A stretch of 64,000 nt of DNA from Triops longicaudatus. Lineage: Eukaryota > Arthropoda > Branchiopoda > Notostraca > Triopsidae. The DNA is taken from assembly GCA_022885665.1 (NCBI GenBank), contig JAGQDJ010000045.1:310001-374000 (forward strand), read 5' to 3'. The notes beneath the pieces are model-generated. The model had not been told where the DNA came from. It worked only from the letters and a program-made list of their open reading frames with translations, and searched no databases. The position numbers were made by a program, and so were the translations under genes. Position 1 is the first letter of the stretch. Each line of letters starts with the position of its first letter. Positions 1-27,490 of this stretch are shown here, piece after piece.

Positions 1-100
1 TCTAATTATGTAAGACCGAAGCACCACGAAATAACAACAATAATAACAAGTGCGAAAAAAAAAAATAAAAAAAATAGCAAGCTATTATAATGATAACTAC

Positions 101-1146
101 TTTCAACGCTGGATTCGCCACTGGGAGCAGCACGCCAGCTAAGGATACAACTGAAGATGAAAAGTCAGCATCTTGCAAAAAATGTGCTTCGTCTTCTACG
201 TACGGGACATCCAATGAATCAAAACCTACAATTAAAATTACATTATTATACCACAAATTTCCCCGGTATAAACATGGATCGTACTTGGTTTAGGAACGTT
301 ACGAGCATATTTAACGAGAAAGGTGTGAATGTGCTCGAGCGAGAGGTGCTGGCTCATGAATTTCTCTTGTTCCAGCTCAGACATTTCAGTGACGGTGGCT
401 AAACACTTACAAGCGAGCCAACGTACTTCGGGGTCTGGCTGGTCAAGGTACTGAGACAAAACCTGCCAGTTTTCAGTCACATGAAAACGGGTAGAACTAA
501 GACACAGGCCGTAACAAGCTCGCATCCATTGCAAGAGGGATGGTTGACCGATTAATTGGGCTTCTGACCGACGCTTTTTCGCCACAGGCTCATCAGAGAC
601 AGAATCTGTCACCGCGAAAGTGGACTTGATTCGCACAAGGGGTGATTTATGCTGCAGAAAGTAGCCTAAGGAGAACTGGAGCGCTTCGGAATTAACGGGC
701 GCCAACTGGCCAAGCATAACAGCCATCCAGGCTTGATTTTTTGCAGAGTCTACTCCCTCGGAGGCTAACTCACTGGCTCGGGTCATCAACTCCAGCATGA
801 TGCCTTTGAAAAGTGCGTTGATAATATGGTGGAAGCCATTGCCGTACAATAACAGCTTTGCCACGTGATTCAAGGCTTGTTTTCTGTGAGTAGAATCCCA
901 TGCCTGAAATTAACGCGAGGAGCTTAGTATGATTTTCTTAGTGGACGATAGTAAAAGACGTCATGTACGTGTACTTACTTGCTTCGACAAGAGTTTTGTT
1001 AAACTTTGAACTTCTTGCTGTACAACGGATTCGGAACTTCCCACGATTTCCGTAGCAGTATTAGACCCGCTCTTTAATCGTCCAACGAGCAAGTGCAAAT
1101 TTCTTACTAGATTAAACCTCAATTGGTTTGGCAACACGTTTTCCAT
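101..1146 (-). CDS. MDN1: Midasin (dynein-like AAA ATPase of 60S ribosome assembly), N-terminal exons, partial
   Basis: Midasin is the giant nuclear AAA+ ATPase that removes assembly factors from pre-60S ribosomal particles. Only the segment before its ATPase ring is here. Exons: 1146-979 (56 codons, MENVLPNQLRFNLVRNL onward), 903-285 and 225-about 101. The donors are gtaagt and gtacga and the acceptors are tttcag and tgtag; phases 0 and 1 close correctly. Exon 2 opens AWDSTHRKQALNHVAKLLLY, parallel to the vertebrate VWTPQDRQCVLSTLAQLLL. It later carries VRWLACKCLATVTEM, matching VRWYTANCLALVTCM, and exon 3 has SSSVVSLAGVLLP, matching SPRVTAVCGVVLP. The start at 1146 sits in gcaaccATGG; an in-frame ATG 13 codons upstream (1185) is possible. 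The exon 3 donor (aaa|gtag at 101) is the least certain border. The rest of the roughly 5,000-residue protein lies beyond the left edge. Confidence 0.85.
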
Positions 1147-1185
1147 GGTTGCGGTTGCAACATTTATATTCGCGCTAACTCGCAC

Positions 1186-3594
1186 AATGTGATAGGCAAA
1201 GATCGTTCAGAACGTATGACCCACGTGGGAATCAAAACGAAAAGTTTGTTTCCCACGCGAAGTGCTTCGTCGTGCCACTAGATGGCGAATGATGATCCAT
1301 AGCGTCTTCAAATTAATACCCTGGGAGATTTCACGGTCGATTTAGTTAGCAGTTGAATAGTTAAAGCAAAATTTGCTATTTAAAGTTTAGGCTATATCAT
1401 GAATGTGATGCCGTAAGATTTTCTAGGAAATTGATGTATTAATTTTTTAACTGAGTTCAACAGTTTTGCATCCTGAGAATTCAAAAATTGCGAAATTTCT
1501 CGATTTTACCACACACGACAGTTTTTAGACATGTCTCTTTGTATAATAGTCTGTAGAGCTAAATGAGCTGTTTTTAGTCATTGTGTTACGGTGTTTCGAT
1601 TCGAGCTCTATTTGTACGGAAAAATAAGTCCAAAATAGCTCATCCGACTTCTAAGACTCTTTAGCAAGAAAAAAAAAATCCGAAAAATGCTTCCTTTGGT
1701 GAATTAACGGAATTTCTACTTTACATTTCTAGTTCAGTGTATTTCAGTTGTGTACGCTAATATTTAAGTATAATAAATTTGAAAATTAATTTTTTAGAAA
1801 TTGATGACTGTACGTTCGAGAGAACGGACAAAGTGTCTCATCAAAGTCCCAAAATAATGCGTACGAACTAAGCGGACTCAACGCTTCATTCAGTAAAACT
1901 ATGACGTTGTGTCTTCGATTTTCAACCTAAACTTTCACTGAGGAAATGAAAAAAATAGTATCTCTGTAGTCTGCCGCCTTAGAAATGCTTTAACCAATAA
2001 GGAAATAGGATTTGCGATCAAATTTTGGCACAACACATTGCTTTGCCACTACGACAGCTCGCTACAGCCTTGCTTTTCCGGACTCTTGAGGTAGGTAGGT
2101 CTATTTAGAGTCAAAAATATTTCTCCTTGCTTTGAAAGAAAGCAAGAACAGGCAATTTTGTGTTACAATGCCATATTTCTTGGTAAACTTTAGCAAAGAT
2201 CTACCAGATTTCGCGACCGCGTAAAACGAGACCGCATAAATGGAGGTTCGCTCTGCACAGTAAGACCCCAAATTTGCCACAGGAATTTAATATTGCCTTA
2301 TCGTTGCAAAACTTTTGTTGTTGTATGAAACATACTGAGAAATAAACAGAAAAAAATAATGAGGGCCTAAGCTGCATTTTTAATTTTACAGGACTTGTAA
2401 ACCATCAAAACTTAAAGGGAACAAGCTTTAATTCCAACAACTTTTTGACTCCAGACTCCGGTTAGTTAGTTAATTCGCTTAAGTCAAAGTCTGTGCAATC
2501 GTAAAGTTCCACGATCATGAATCCACATCTGGCTGAACAATTAACCCAGGAACGCCTTTCTTTAACAAATGAGACTACATTTGGTTCACGACGTAAAGAG
2601 TTTAGCAAAAAGGCCAAATTGTCAAATTCTCATTTGGAACATTCAAAGCACCTTTCCTAAACAATAGCGGCTTGTGTTTTACGAACTACAAAACGTGCTC
2701 CTTACATTTCCCATTATTTCTATGGCATGTCTCATTAAAATATATTCTATGAAACGGCATTTTTAAGGTTTCTTCGAAAAGTCTTTTGTTTAAGTTGCTC
2801 GAACCTTACCGAACCGGACGGTTCTCAAACGACAGCTCACATAAGCTAACTTTGCCAATCTTTTACTACAAATAATCTAGTACATATTTAGGTACTTTCT
2901 CCCGTCATTCAACCTGAGTTGTGATTCGTAATGTCCAGGTATTGACAACACTGTATAAAGTCTAATTCGTCATCGGAAAATGTAAGATTTGTTGAAATTT
3001 TCTTTTGGTTCTTCGGGACACAGTATAAGCCTTGGCGGTAGGTAAGGTGAAGTTTCTCCCCTACTGCCATAAAAAGAGCCCAACTCCTGTATGGTTTTAT
3101 GGTTGAGGAAAGAAAGTCGGACGCTCTTTCATATCTCATGGCGACCGGGGTGCTACGTTTGGCAAAAGATGACCTGGCTTATACCTTGCTCACAAGCCCG
3201 CCACTTAATTAGCACGCACTGTATAATCCACTGCGAAATCATTGTCGACAAACCTCAAGAAACGGCTCAAAGTTTCAAACAAAGGACAAAGGCCTAATCC
3301 CTAGAACACAGAAAGCATTACCTCCCCTTTATATTTTTCAAATCTTATATACAAGCACTTTGAAACAATAACGAATAACTGGCAAGTTTTTACACGTGCC
3401 CATGCACACTTTTTTGAAGAACAAACCTAATACTTCCAAAATCTTTGATTTCCCGCGTGGTTTAAATTTAAAAATTTCCGTGTTGTGTTAACATATTTTT
3501 TCCGACAATTCAAATTCCTTCCAATAAAACAAAAGTTTCTAAAATGGGGTTTTACAATCGTATACTTAGCAGGAATCCCTCCCAGGGCATTGTT
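1186..3594. other. Intergenic region between MDN1 5' end and byn 3' end
   Basis: No exon is recognisable here. It must hold the MDN1 promoter and the byn 3' UTR. The only structured item is a decayed pogo-like repeat near 2130-2262. An open frame on the minus strand at 3139-2909 (76 codons) matches nothing I know. Confidence 0.6.
2130..2262. repeat. Degenerate pogo/Tigger-like repeat, copy 1
   Basis: The string gaccgcgtaaaacgaga near 2214-2232, preceded by ttagcaaa, recurs at 28308-28326 and, diverged, near 47690-47730. In all three, a segment beginning ttagcaaa.atttacca leads to an end related to CAGTGAATCCCC. This copy lacks a clean terminus (the right side reads ctctgcacagta). I infer an old non-autonomous element; the left end is not resolved. 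Confidence 0.45.
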
Positions 3595-16438
<12,844 letters not shown>

Positions 16439-19400
16439 TCTTTCATGTACCTCCCTTCAACTCACTTTCCGATGTTGTGCAAACAAACGTGCTGGCAAAA
16501 TTTCTGTACACACCTCAAAAATAACGAGAAAAGTTCTTTCACACGAAAGGTCCAACTGAAATTGCCTTCCCCTTCTATTAGATCAATTTAGCAGGCCGAA
16601 CTCAGTTTTGAAAGAAAGCGCAATTCTTCCACGTTTTTATAGAACAAGCTTATAAACTTCACATAAGAGAATTTTTTTTTTCTTTTTTTCCACGCACCAT
16701 GTAACAACGATGAAATTCAAACTGAAACGCAGCAAAACTTGTCTGGGCAGCCGTCAAAGTCAACTGACTATGTCCCTCAAGTGAGACAAGACTCATTTTA
16801 GGAGCCCTGGAAGGCTTTACCTTCGTTTAACTTCGGGGCTGGGGGGTTGAGGTGGGCTTTTAGGATGGGTTTCATGCATATGCAGACACGCACAACAATT
16901 CTCACCGTCAACTGGGTTTCATTGGCCAGCGGCCAGACTCCCACCCCGCCCGGTTTCAAAACCAGAGCTCCCAGGTATCCAATAAACTTTTGCTTCCCTT
17001 CGCCTGTCCTTCTCACCTGCTCGGAATTGTCCCTATTTCCATGCATCATAGTCTGAATATTTAATTCTTCCAGATTTTTCTACAAAACCAATTCATTTTT
17101 CACATCAAATATTTGAAATACATTTTGAAAGGAGACAACAAGTGTAGAAAACTTACAGAAAAGTGGAACTGAAAGATATCAATGAGAATTGAATACATTG
17201 CAACGTCACTTAATGCGGAAGTTATGTTTCTAAGGTTGCTTTGGGTGAACAATTTTGAAAAAGGAATGCAATTTATAGAAAATGCGCTTATTGCAGGCAC
17301 GCAATACGTAGGCCAGTCTGTAGTCCATTAATTGCGAGGCATTGTCAAGAAAGTACATGCTGCTTACAGATATTGGGTATAAGATTCAGAACGAGTGCCG
17401 GGGTGTTGTACCCTGTCGCATGATTCAATACTGTGTCCACTTTGCAAACAAGCAACATAAGTACTATAATTTCAACTGAAATTTATTGGATTGCACAGTT
17501 AGCGTAAGAAACCACAGTTAACCGTAGATCTAACGCGGAGTCTTGGAATGCAATGCTGGTCCTTATTTGCAATTTATTTTTATAGCTGAAATTTCGGTAA
17601 ACAATGGTGTGTTTTCTAATGTTCGATAGCAGTAGTTTGTATTCGTCACATTTTTGCTCCTGTCTTTCTTTTATTTAACAAGCTTTTAGCAAAAGGATTA
17701 CGTAGTGGGCAGGAAGATCAAAGGTGCCGGCTTTTATTGCTGTGCTTGTGTCCGAAAGAGTGTCCCTGGGTTTTGTATGCGAGAGTGTGTGTGTCCCTAC
17801 TACAACTACGGTGTTCATCCCCTTGTGGCTTTGTTTGACCTATCCATCCATATACGTTTCGGGGGTTGAGAGACCAAAGGGACCCGAAGACGAGAACAGG
17901 AGACCCTCCACGTTGCAGTAATTTAAAAGAAAATTATGGGTAGGAAAAAGGTTTTACACCAGGTTCTGCAACTCTTTCTACATTCGATACTGACGGCATT
18001 TTGTATTCCCTTCATAACAATAGAATTGAAAGGGGAGTCAACATCAATTGATCTTCGAAGTAGACATTTTAAAAACAGCGTGCTGGTTTATGTGAAAAAA
18101 AAAGTACCAAAATCACTAGCTCTGAACAATTAAAAAGAGCTTTGGTAACTTTAATGGATCAACTAGTTTTTTTTTCGTTTTACTAAAATGCAGAGCTCTT
18201 TCGGTACGGACGCCAGCGAAAAACTTCTGTAAATGAGTGGTTTGTCTACGACGACACTTTCAAGTGTTGAATTCACTAACTCCAGCACAGCACTTCAGAA
18301 ATCGTTGGAATGACAGATCATAAAAGTGCGCGAAATCTTGAATATATTGGGTACAGAAAATTTGGACTTTTAATAAGCCATTTCTTGATGTATTGAGTAT
18401 TTGAAATTACGGCTTTTTTAAATATTAATTGTAAGTGCATTTCTTAGATCTATATTTTATGGAGCATTTTGCCAATAAATTACATAAGTGCGAGTAGACG
18501 ATTTTTATTCGCATTTACGTGTGTGATTCCGTTCAATAAAAAAACAAGCCATGAGGTTTCCGAAAGCTTAAAGACACAAAAACGTTCAGTCTATGCAAGT
18601 TAGAACTGGCTAAAATTATTGGAACTCAGTACAAGACAAAATAGGTCAAATCAAATCCGTAACAATTTATACAGCTCAAATCGGTTTGAAGCTATAAATT
18701 TAGGACCAGGGAATTTCGATTTAGACAATCAATTCAGATACAAGTTTTTAAATTCTATTGAAATAAAATGCCACAAGTTTCAAAATCAATTCATAATTAT
18801 TTCAAAACATGTCTTAAAATTAAAAAACACAAGTCCGCTGGGTCGTATCCGGGCATTAGCCTTCGTTTAAGCGTACCACTTATAAATGAAGAAAGTGATA
18901 AACTGCGACTTGTGTGGAAGAGCATGTGTCAGTAATTTTATTATGAAAGCAAAATCAAGGCAGACTATAACAGCTTTCAATTTGGGTAGATAAAATCCTA
19001 ACATATTCTTTAAGACAATTTAGTGATAATTCCTTGTATGATTTGAAATATCCTTTTCCATGACAATTTTACAAATAAATTTCATCGAATGGTCCTCTAT
19101 TTTCGATTTTTACGCGCAAAAAGAATACGCGAACGTTCAAATTATTACCTAAGCTTCACTTGGACTCCAACGTACCCCAGGTGAACTATAATTTCTGGTA
19201 GTTTGTGAAAAAGTAAAAGGTGGAACGAGTGTCCCTTCCATTTAGGGTGACCAAATTTCATTAGGCCGAAAACGGGATAACGCGATATCGAAAATGGAAC
19301 ATACTTTGTTACAAAGAACTTTAAGATTTATATCCCTTGGAAACCTATTGAAAACTTGGCGTAAATATGAAAGTAGACTGTTTTATTGCAATGACTCTAA

Positions 19401-21392
19401 AAAAAAAACGGTGCTCTAAAAAAATACCTTCAATTATGTAGGGTTTTATTTCTAAAGATATTGGAAACGCTGGTTAAGGTTACAGAATATAGAATGATGT
19501 ATGAAATACAGGAAGATTTTTTTTTGGTTTGCACTATCTTAAGAACACAGCATAGTAGTCTAGGAAACTTTTGCGACAGTACAGTACTTTAAAGCTTGTG
19601 TATGAGTTGAGGTTGAGATTTTTTAAAGACGACTCGATTAACTTGCTTAGATGAGCCAAAAACTTTAATATCTTTTAAATTTTGAATTGGTATTAGTAAA
19701 TCTAGCTATGTCACCACAATAGTGTTTCTAAACAACTTTCGGTAGAAAGATTCTGAACGTCAGATGAGCCATTCGGCAGCGATTGCGCACTAAAGTCCAC
19801 ACCATGTCGAAGGACTTCTAAGTCAACTTGAGAATGGCTCTTCGGAATCGGGAAATTTTCGCAATTACAATTACAGAATCTGAAAAATTTTTTTACTGAA
19901 AGACATTGGGAAATTTTGGAGCTTTCAAGCCAGAAACTTGCAAAAATTTTGAGCTCAGTCTTCGAAATGAACTTAAAGATGTTTTCAAAAACTTGACGAA
20001 ACCGCAATCGTGCGTTTAAACAAAACTTTACTGTCGTAAAAGTCTCCTTTTAGAGTGTTAAGATTCATAGGCATACCATTAGCCACGACCAAGGAAGCTT
20101 GAATGTTAATCCTAAAGGCAATGTTACAAAGCCAGTAGAGTATTTGGTCAATTAGTTTCTTTTTAATCATATTTTCTAGTAAATATCACCAATATTTTAG
20201 AAAGAAATCAAAGGAAAAATTACGAAAATTCAATCTCTAACAAGTGTGTCCTAAAACTTTAGCAGTCCGTCATAGCTTTTTATTTTCTCCCGAAAACTAG
20301 ACAAAATGAATATTTTTGCCACACAAAAAAATGGGCGCTCAAAAAAACAGCGAGGAAGTGGTTTGATCACCGCAGTTCCATTAAAAATAATAGCAAGCAC
20401 AGGAGCACATTTGATTGAGTGGCAATTACTTGGTATCCGTAAATATTCCACCAATTGTGAAGAAACTTCACTGTCACGGTGTTTTGGTTGTTAAAACAAC
20501 CTTCTTAAATCGGTTTGCGAGTGTGAAAGAGTAGGCCAAGAATTATAAAAGCAAATTCCTCTCAAATTACTGGCTAAGTTTTAAGTGAAACAGTTCCCCC
20601 TGCTGGTTTTATTATAGGTAGTTCAAGTCAAGTTGTTTCCCAAAACGCATACCAACACGCAAGTTGGGTTGGGAAGCATAAGACGGATGAGGGAGAAAGA
20701 AAAGAGGATTCGGTTTGGCGATGATGATGATGACAAAAATATCAATGTAGCTCATCTATATGACAGATCCGTGCCGAGTCCTTTTTATTGTCTTGCTTGT
20801 CTCTCTGCCTATAAGATTTTTTTCCTCACTTTATCGCTCAATTTCAGAGATAGGGACAAACGTTTTCCATTTTATTTTTCTGTCCTTAAGATACACTCAC
20901 AATCAAATGAAAAGGAAATAAAATGGGATCAAGCTTGACTTGGACCTGAGTTTCCAATTGGGTAACAATAACATTTCAATTGCCGTTGCATGACAGTCAC
21001 CAGGCATGGTCAGCAAGCTGATCTTAAGTGAATGCTCTTGTAAAAGAACAGATCCGTTCCCATGCCAAAATAAATGAGCTTTATAAGAAAAAGCACGAAA
21101 AAGATTTCTTCGAGAAAGGTAGGGTTCCGGTTCAACGAGGATGAATCCAAAAACAGAAAAACTTAGCCGTGTGAAGGATTTGAATAACATAACGACCATT
21201 CATTTTATTTACTTATTCTTAAAAATATGTGAGCTAGCTTTTTGTTGCATTGTGTAAATCGGGGCTTACATTTACAGTAAATTTCTGTGCTTACAGATGT
21301 GCGTTTGGATCGATAGGGCTTTTAAGTCTTGGCGTATATTCGAACGCGTAGCTACAGCGTGTTGTCAGGGAGCGCTAAGATCTGGTGAGCTT

Positions 21393-21428
<36 letters not shown>

Positions 21429-24400
21429 AAAAAAACAGCAACTAAAGAGTTGTGTGAAGGGTTTTGTTAGGATTGGTCTCTTTTTGAGATGTTTAACTGG
21501 TTAGGGGGAAACGAAAACGTGAATATGTTATGACTGCTGCGTCGTATCAAAACACGGGATCTTGTCGTCACAATTGAGCCCAGTGACTTTTCCGGATCGA
21601 TGTTTTCTACGCACGATTTTACCGCCCGTCCTGAGACCATAAAGTGTTTACGTAACTGCAATGCATGACTGTCTCTTGAATTTTTCCTTCTCCCTTTTTT
21701 TGCATAATGCAACTCTTTCTGGATTCTTTGAATTTCGCAAAGATATGCGAGACAAACAGTTACAGTGCGAGCATGTTATCGAGTCTTGAGAATCTTAACG
21801 GAATCTGAGAATAGTTCAGTACAACACTTGTACTGTAGAGAGCTTTTTGCCCGGGGCATGTTTGAAAACGTTTGACAATGACGGTTCCAAATTTACTCGT
21901 TGACATTGTAGCTGTCTCCCCGAAGGATGCGTACTTACAAAAACAATTGATAACCCTCCCATGACAAGCATTTTTGTTTCCATTAGGGTAAATTTGCCGT
22001 CCTCACGTGTCTAACAGGCGTAGGATCCGTGCTCCAATTTTCCGGGTGAAGCTTGGAGTCTAACTAAAGCATCATTTTTGCTGGAGCAAAGAAGAAATCT
22101 TTTCTTAAGCGGAAATTACGGATATTTCTTTGTTGTTGTTTGGTTTGTTTTTGTTTCAGTAGTTCATAAAGTGCTCTTTGGGTCATGTAAAGAGCGCACT
22201 CTGCGTGAGCAGGCTTAGACAATGAGAGTATCCTGATTGTCACAGGTAATGGCAATCCTGTATATAAGGCAAGATTTCTTAGTTTTGTCCTTTTCAACTC
22301 GTGCTAGACCACATTGCAATTTTTTATGTCAGTAAACCTAAGTGTTTGATGAACTTAAGGCCTCGGTATACATAAGACCCCAACCGAAAAAAGGCATAGG
22401 AAATTGTTAGACATCATACTGTGAAAACGGTAAAAAAGACCGCTTAAAGTTGTTGCTATGGATAATTTCTGCATTAATTTGAGCTTTTCTTCAAAAATAA
22501 TTTCAGTAATTTTCGTAAACCATATCAAAACTTTTACTAATTTTGTAGTATACCAAAAAATGAAATCCGGCGAACTTACCTGATAAAAAAAAAGAAAAAG
22601 AAAACGGATATCGGTCAGGTATTCTTTTTCTATTCAAAGCTGGAACTTTCTTGGCTAATAGGCTTCCAATACCGAATCTTAGAGAACAAGGATTTGTCTA
22701 ATATGAACTTCCACTAGCAAATAATCCAAGTTCTACCTATAATGGGCAACAGCCTACGTCGAGAATAAATAAAAAACAAGCTTAGTAGAGTTGAAAGCCC
22801 TTCGTAGCCGTAGCAGTTAAGTCGAATGAATCTATTTTAACGATTGGACCTTTAAAAAATCACAACGTTGTTAATAAGTTTTCTTTAAACAATTACGAAT
22901 GTTTTGCCACGAATAAAAAACTAATGATAAACAAACATATGCCTGTTGATTGCTTCGTCTCCAAATATCCCGCAGGTAATAAAATATCAAAGTTGAACAA
23001 AAATCTTATGTATCTTTTTTGTTTCTTTTTCTATCTTTCAGGTATGATCGACCAAAAAACAGAGCTTTTAATGCAGGGTTGATTTGTCCATTAAGAAGGT
23101 AATCACCAAAGTATTTATGATATTCCAGATTTTCTGTCAAGGTTCGCTGATTGCAGGCCATAAAAGCTTTCGCGGTTTGGGGAAGATCAGTTTAGTCGAA
23201 TGTTTTTCACCACCTGCTGTACAGTAAATTAATGTCGGGAATAAATTACCATCTTATTTTCTTTTACACTTGGGGTATTTGCGATGTGTGATAACCAGAG
23301 CATATGTTTGGTACAATACTGTATAGCACAGCAATTTGGTTACTGTCGCCATACTGCGATGCAAAGAGAAAAAAAAAAAACAGAAGGGGAAAGAAGATTT
23401 ATTTAAGGCGGAAAAGGTGGATGAGGGAACGTATGTGTGGGTTTTGTCCATAGCACAGGGCGCCATTACAGTTTTACTATTGGAAGAAGGAACGTATTGT
23501 TCCCCCTCCTTGAAGCTCCCGCCCACTTTTTCGTCTGTTCGTTTCACACCTGGGCGTTGCTCATTGTGTGTAGTGAACAGTGTAAAGCACCGTAAAGTTT
23601 TAAGAAAACGTGGCTCTAGACACTTGTCTCCTACGGGACTACTAGTTCTACAGACTCAAACAAATTTGAAAGTGGTCCCAGATTAACAAATAAAATGAAG
23701 GGGGAAAATAAAATAAACGAAAAACGAAAATAAAGTAAGGGACAGAAAGGAGCAGAAAATTAGACAAAGTATAATAAAGTACGAAAACAGGAATAAAAAT
23801 AAGCTAAAAACTTAACAGTGCGAAAACCCATGTTTGTTTCGATTATCGTCCGGCGTACAAGAACGCACATAACAATTAAGTTGAGGAATCGAGGTATAGA
23901 ATTCATGTGTCGCCTAATCGGTGGATGCTGCTTATAAGGAGCTACAAAGACATTCGGGAAAGAGAACGAAAACAAAACGCATTAACAAATTACCCGATGG
24001 TTTATGATTCCCGCTGCTATGACTATCATTAGAGCGGAGGAATTCTCTTCAAGCTTTTCGTGCTCTCCTCCCGGTGCGTTTGCTTGGATTGGGTGCCATA
24101 AAATTATGAACATTTTTTGGCCACGACTGGTACACACAGAGACCAGGCAATACAGAGGGTCTTTTACTCCAGAAGAATAGTAAACTAAAAAGGTAGACGC
24201 CATTGAAGAAAAAGACGAAGATGGGAGACAGAGAAACGAAAGAATCTTACACTGTTATTACTGCTGTGTAGGCTTTCCTGGGTGGGCCGAAATGGCTTCC
24301 CACCAACCAACAAGTGAAAAGCCGCGCGGCGTGAGAAACTCGACATGTGAAAAATTGAGGAGAAGCTCCCGAAAACTTACGAAGAACTAACCATTAATCT

Positions 24401-25882
24401 CTCAAGTACTTTGGTAAAAGATCAGAAATTAGCAAGTCGAATGTAAAGCATTGACGTTGCGTGATAGGCGTGCCTTGTACGGCGGAAAAGGCTCTGAAGT
24501 AACACAAATCGAATTTATAATTTTTCAAAGAATTTTTGGTATTCGTCGAGATTTAATGGGTTGGAAAAATTTTTACCAAAAATCTTTAAAAATCTTGTGT
24601 AATTTGCACTGCACTTCCTTGGATAGGTCGGACACTGATCGAAATGCAGCTTGCAGGAACTAAAAAATTGCAGTTAAATCGTGCTTGAGCATTTAAATAG
24701 CACTGAAGCACGAAAAACATGGTTAATGCGTTACGGCTGACATCATCTACAATAATGCCATAATCGGTTAGGCCAAAAAACGCTAGGAGTTTTTTAATTT
24801 AAGCCAAAGCACTATCCGCGATAACGAAGGATAAACACACGCAGATCTTCAATAACTTATTCACCTAACTTGCAAGCGCAGCAGTCGATTTCAAGAGCAA
24901 GGTATCGAAGTGATCGTAAATGAATGGAGTCCAAAACATCTAAAACTGGTCTCTTAATTTATTTATTTATTTGAAGATGATGACCAGACGTCTTGTAGAC
25001 GGCCAGGAAGAGAATTAACAACGTGACATACGAATAATGAGATGGGAATGAAGCGAAATTATTTGGTATGATTCAGCTGCTCTTTATGAAACGGAATTAA
25101 AAACTTTGAGTGCTATTCCTATGTGCACACAGCTTGTGTACCATAAATTCCACCGTCCAATATGCTTAATGCAACTTCAATCATGATCGACATTCCGTTA
25201 CTTTTAAGGGGATTTATTTTAGGCAATTTTCTTGACAAAACTTCTGGCGCAGGCGTCTCAACTAATCTTGTTTCAAAGGATACCTCAACATAAAGTTAAC
25301 TCAGTAATGTAATTCAGATGAAGATTTTTTTGCGTTTACTTGAATTTGGCCTCATCGTACTTCCGCAGACATAAAAATGTCGGAAAACAGTTCAACGTCT
25401 TCACAAAACTTCTGCAGCAGGTTTAATTAATTGATACATAGACCGTGTAGATCCTAGCGACATTCTAATGGACTTTCGAATTTCTTGAACCTACGTCTGG
25501 TCCACAATGTGCACGGCCCATGTGACAGGTTTTCGTTTACTTTACTCGCGCCTTTGGCACCTAACATTATGCTCATTAATGCTTCCGCAACAGAGTAAAA
25601 CGATTGCCTTCAGATCATTTGCAAAAATACATCCTGAGGCCAAGAGGATTTGGAAGTGTAATTTGTAACTTGGGTCGCAAAATCATCTCACTGCACAACG
25701 TAAAATTGCGATTTCCTTAGTAGACCTTCGTTCCATGCAATTTAGCCGTTTTCTACTGAGCTAGTAAGAAAAGGGGACTTTCTACAAAGAGATATAGGAC
25801 AAAATTTGAGTACCACACTATACTGTAGTACTGTGGATTATCTAAGAAGCAACTGCATGAATATGTGAAAAACGATAAAGTA

Positions 25883-26059
25883 CAGTAGACTTCACATAAA
25901 TTGAATCCGGATAAGACCAAAATTCATTTCACTAGACACAAAACTTACGGTCCTCTTTTGTACCATTTAACCAAATTCAAGTCCTGATAAGACGAATTTC
26001 CACATAAGATAAAATCATTGATCTGTCCCCGAGCCCTTTTTCTTAAGCGGAGAGCACTG
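25883..26059. mobile_element. pogo/Tigger-like MITE, 177 bp
   Basis: The left end CAGTAGACTTCACATAAA and the right end, CAGTGCTCTCCGCTTAAG on the other strand, are imperfect inverted repeats starting with CAG. Each is flanked by TA (25881-25882 and 26060-26061). The CAG start, TA duplication and short length fit the pogo branch of Tc1/mariner. There is no ORF. Confidence 0.65.
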
Positions 26060-26701
26060 TAGTAAGTAATAAATCTGCATTGTATTTCGTGTGGTCAGTC
26101 AGTACTAGGGGTGATAACGGCTCGGCTCCGCTTACCAACCTCCCCACCCGAGTCGAAGCCGGTCCTTCTCAATCCGAGCCGATGTTGACTCAGTTCGCCT
26201 TGGCTCTGCTTGAGTCGAGGCGATATGTATTTAGGGATATTCCCTATCATGCATTAATTTTATACCTTTCACTGAATTTTTTTCTTATTTTTATAGAAAT
26301 GTTACTATAAGTCAGAGGAAAATTTAGTGTTAACTTAACTACGGCTAGATAAAAATTACGGAAAATGTTTAGAAAGAGCACAGTTGTGATATAAAATTTC
26401 TTAACAAAATCACGAAATTGTGCCACGTTTCGCTAATGGTGACAATCTCTCAGCGTTGATTACAGAATTACATCACAGAAATTAAAATTAGACGGTTCAT
26501 GAAGCGGTCCCAACATTTTATCAATCATATGATATAGGAAGCGAAACCAGGAAAGTTAAAACCGTATGATTTTCGAACGTAAATCTTTATCGAAATACAC
26601 ATTAGCATCTCACGGATATTTTAACCGCGTATGATTTGATCAGTTATATTGAGGTCGCGGATATAATTCCTTTACAAATTCTGAACGTATAATTTTGTTG
26701 G

Positions 26702-27490
26702 TAGAGAAGCCTAGGGCCAAAAGGAACGTGTCGCGAAAGTAACAAAAATCATAGCTTTTGAACAAAAGGTTTCTTGTGGCTGTAAGAGATCATAGTCATG
26801 TTACATACCGCTGGACACTCTTATTGAAAGATGCATTTGGAATGATTGAGAATTAATCAAGATATTTAATAACTTCTAATTTCGCTAATTTTTTTAAGAA
26901 AACGGGTGGCATCTTGTGCCCGTTGCGTTCACCATATATGACCAAAATGTTTTAAAATATATTTCTCGAGCTCATAGAATGCTTCTGAACAAGGTGTGAA
27001 AAGCTCGGACACCATAGTCTCATAGTCATTTTTACAGGAGACCTAGAAATCCCGGGACACCCGTCGAAACGATACAGCCAATTTTCCTTGCATTTTCCCA
27101 TTTATCTATACAGCTTTTCTAACATTTTCTTTTAGTCGGAGATGAAGTTAGAATGTTACAGTATTGCTTGTGACTGCGACTGCAAAATTTTCGTTACGAT
27201 ATGTTTAACGAATCATTAGAAATTTGATTGTAAATATTCTTATTGGGAAACGCACGTTAAGCACGATGTTAATTTCGACCCAACGGATTATATGGTAGTA
27301 ACAAACGAGGAGCTCCTAGTTTAAAAGCTACTTTAATCTTATTTTTAATTTTTAAGAAGCATACCATCGCTTAACAGAGAGCAGAAATACACATACATCT
27401 AGTGATTATGTATTCAGATGAAGTCAAGTTCGTGGCACGAGTAAAAACTGACAAGGCGCAAAATATTACTATTGACCAGAGTCTCCTCTA
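26702..27490. mobile_element. TA-flanked terminal-inverted-repeat element, family copy 2
   Basis: It is homologous along its length to 7109-7880: shared are aaaatcatagcttttgaa near the left, ttttacaggagacctagaaa in the middle and actattgac.agagtctcctcta at the right end. The termini are gagaagcctagggccaaaag and, inverted, gaggagactctggtcaatag. Both sides have TA. There is no transposase frame. Confidence 0.75.

Noticed and set aside
2909..3139. 76-codon minus-strand frame downstream of byn
   Set aside because: No recognisable family, no splice context and no conserved motif; likely chance.
23336..23686. 116-codon plus-strand frame
   Set aside because: Starts in a low-complexity Lys stretch and shows no domain or splice context.
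26105..26225. GC-rich ggctcggctccg block as an hAT-type terminus
   Set aside because: I could not find a convincing inverted partner or an 8-bp duplication.
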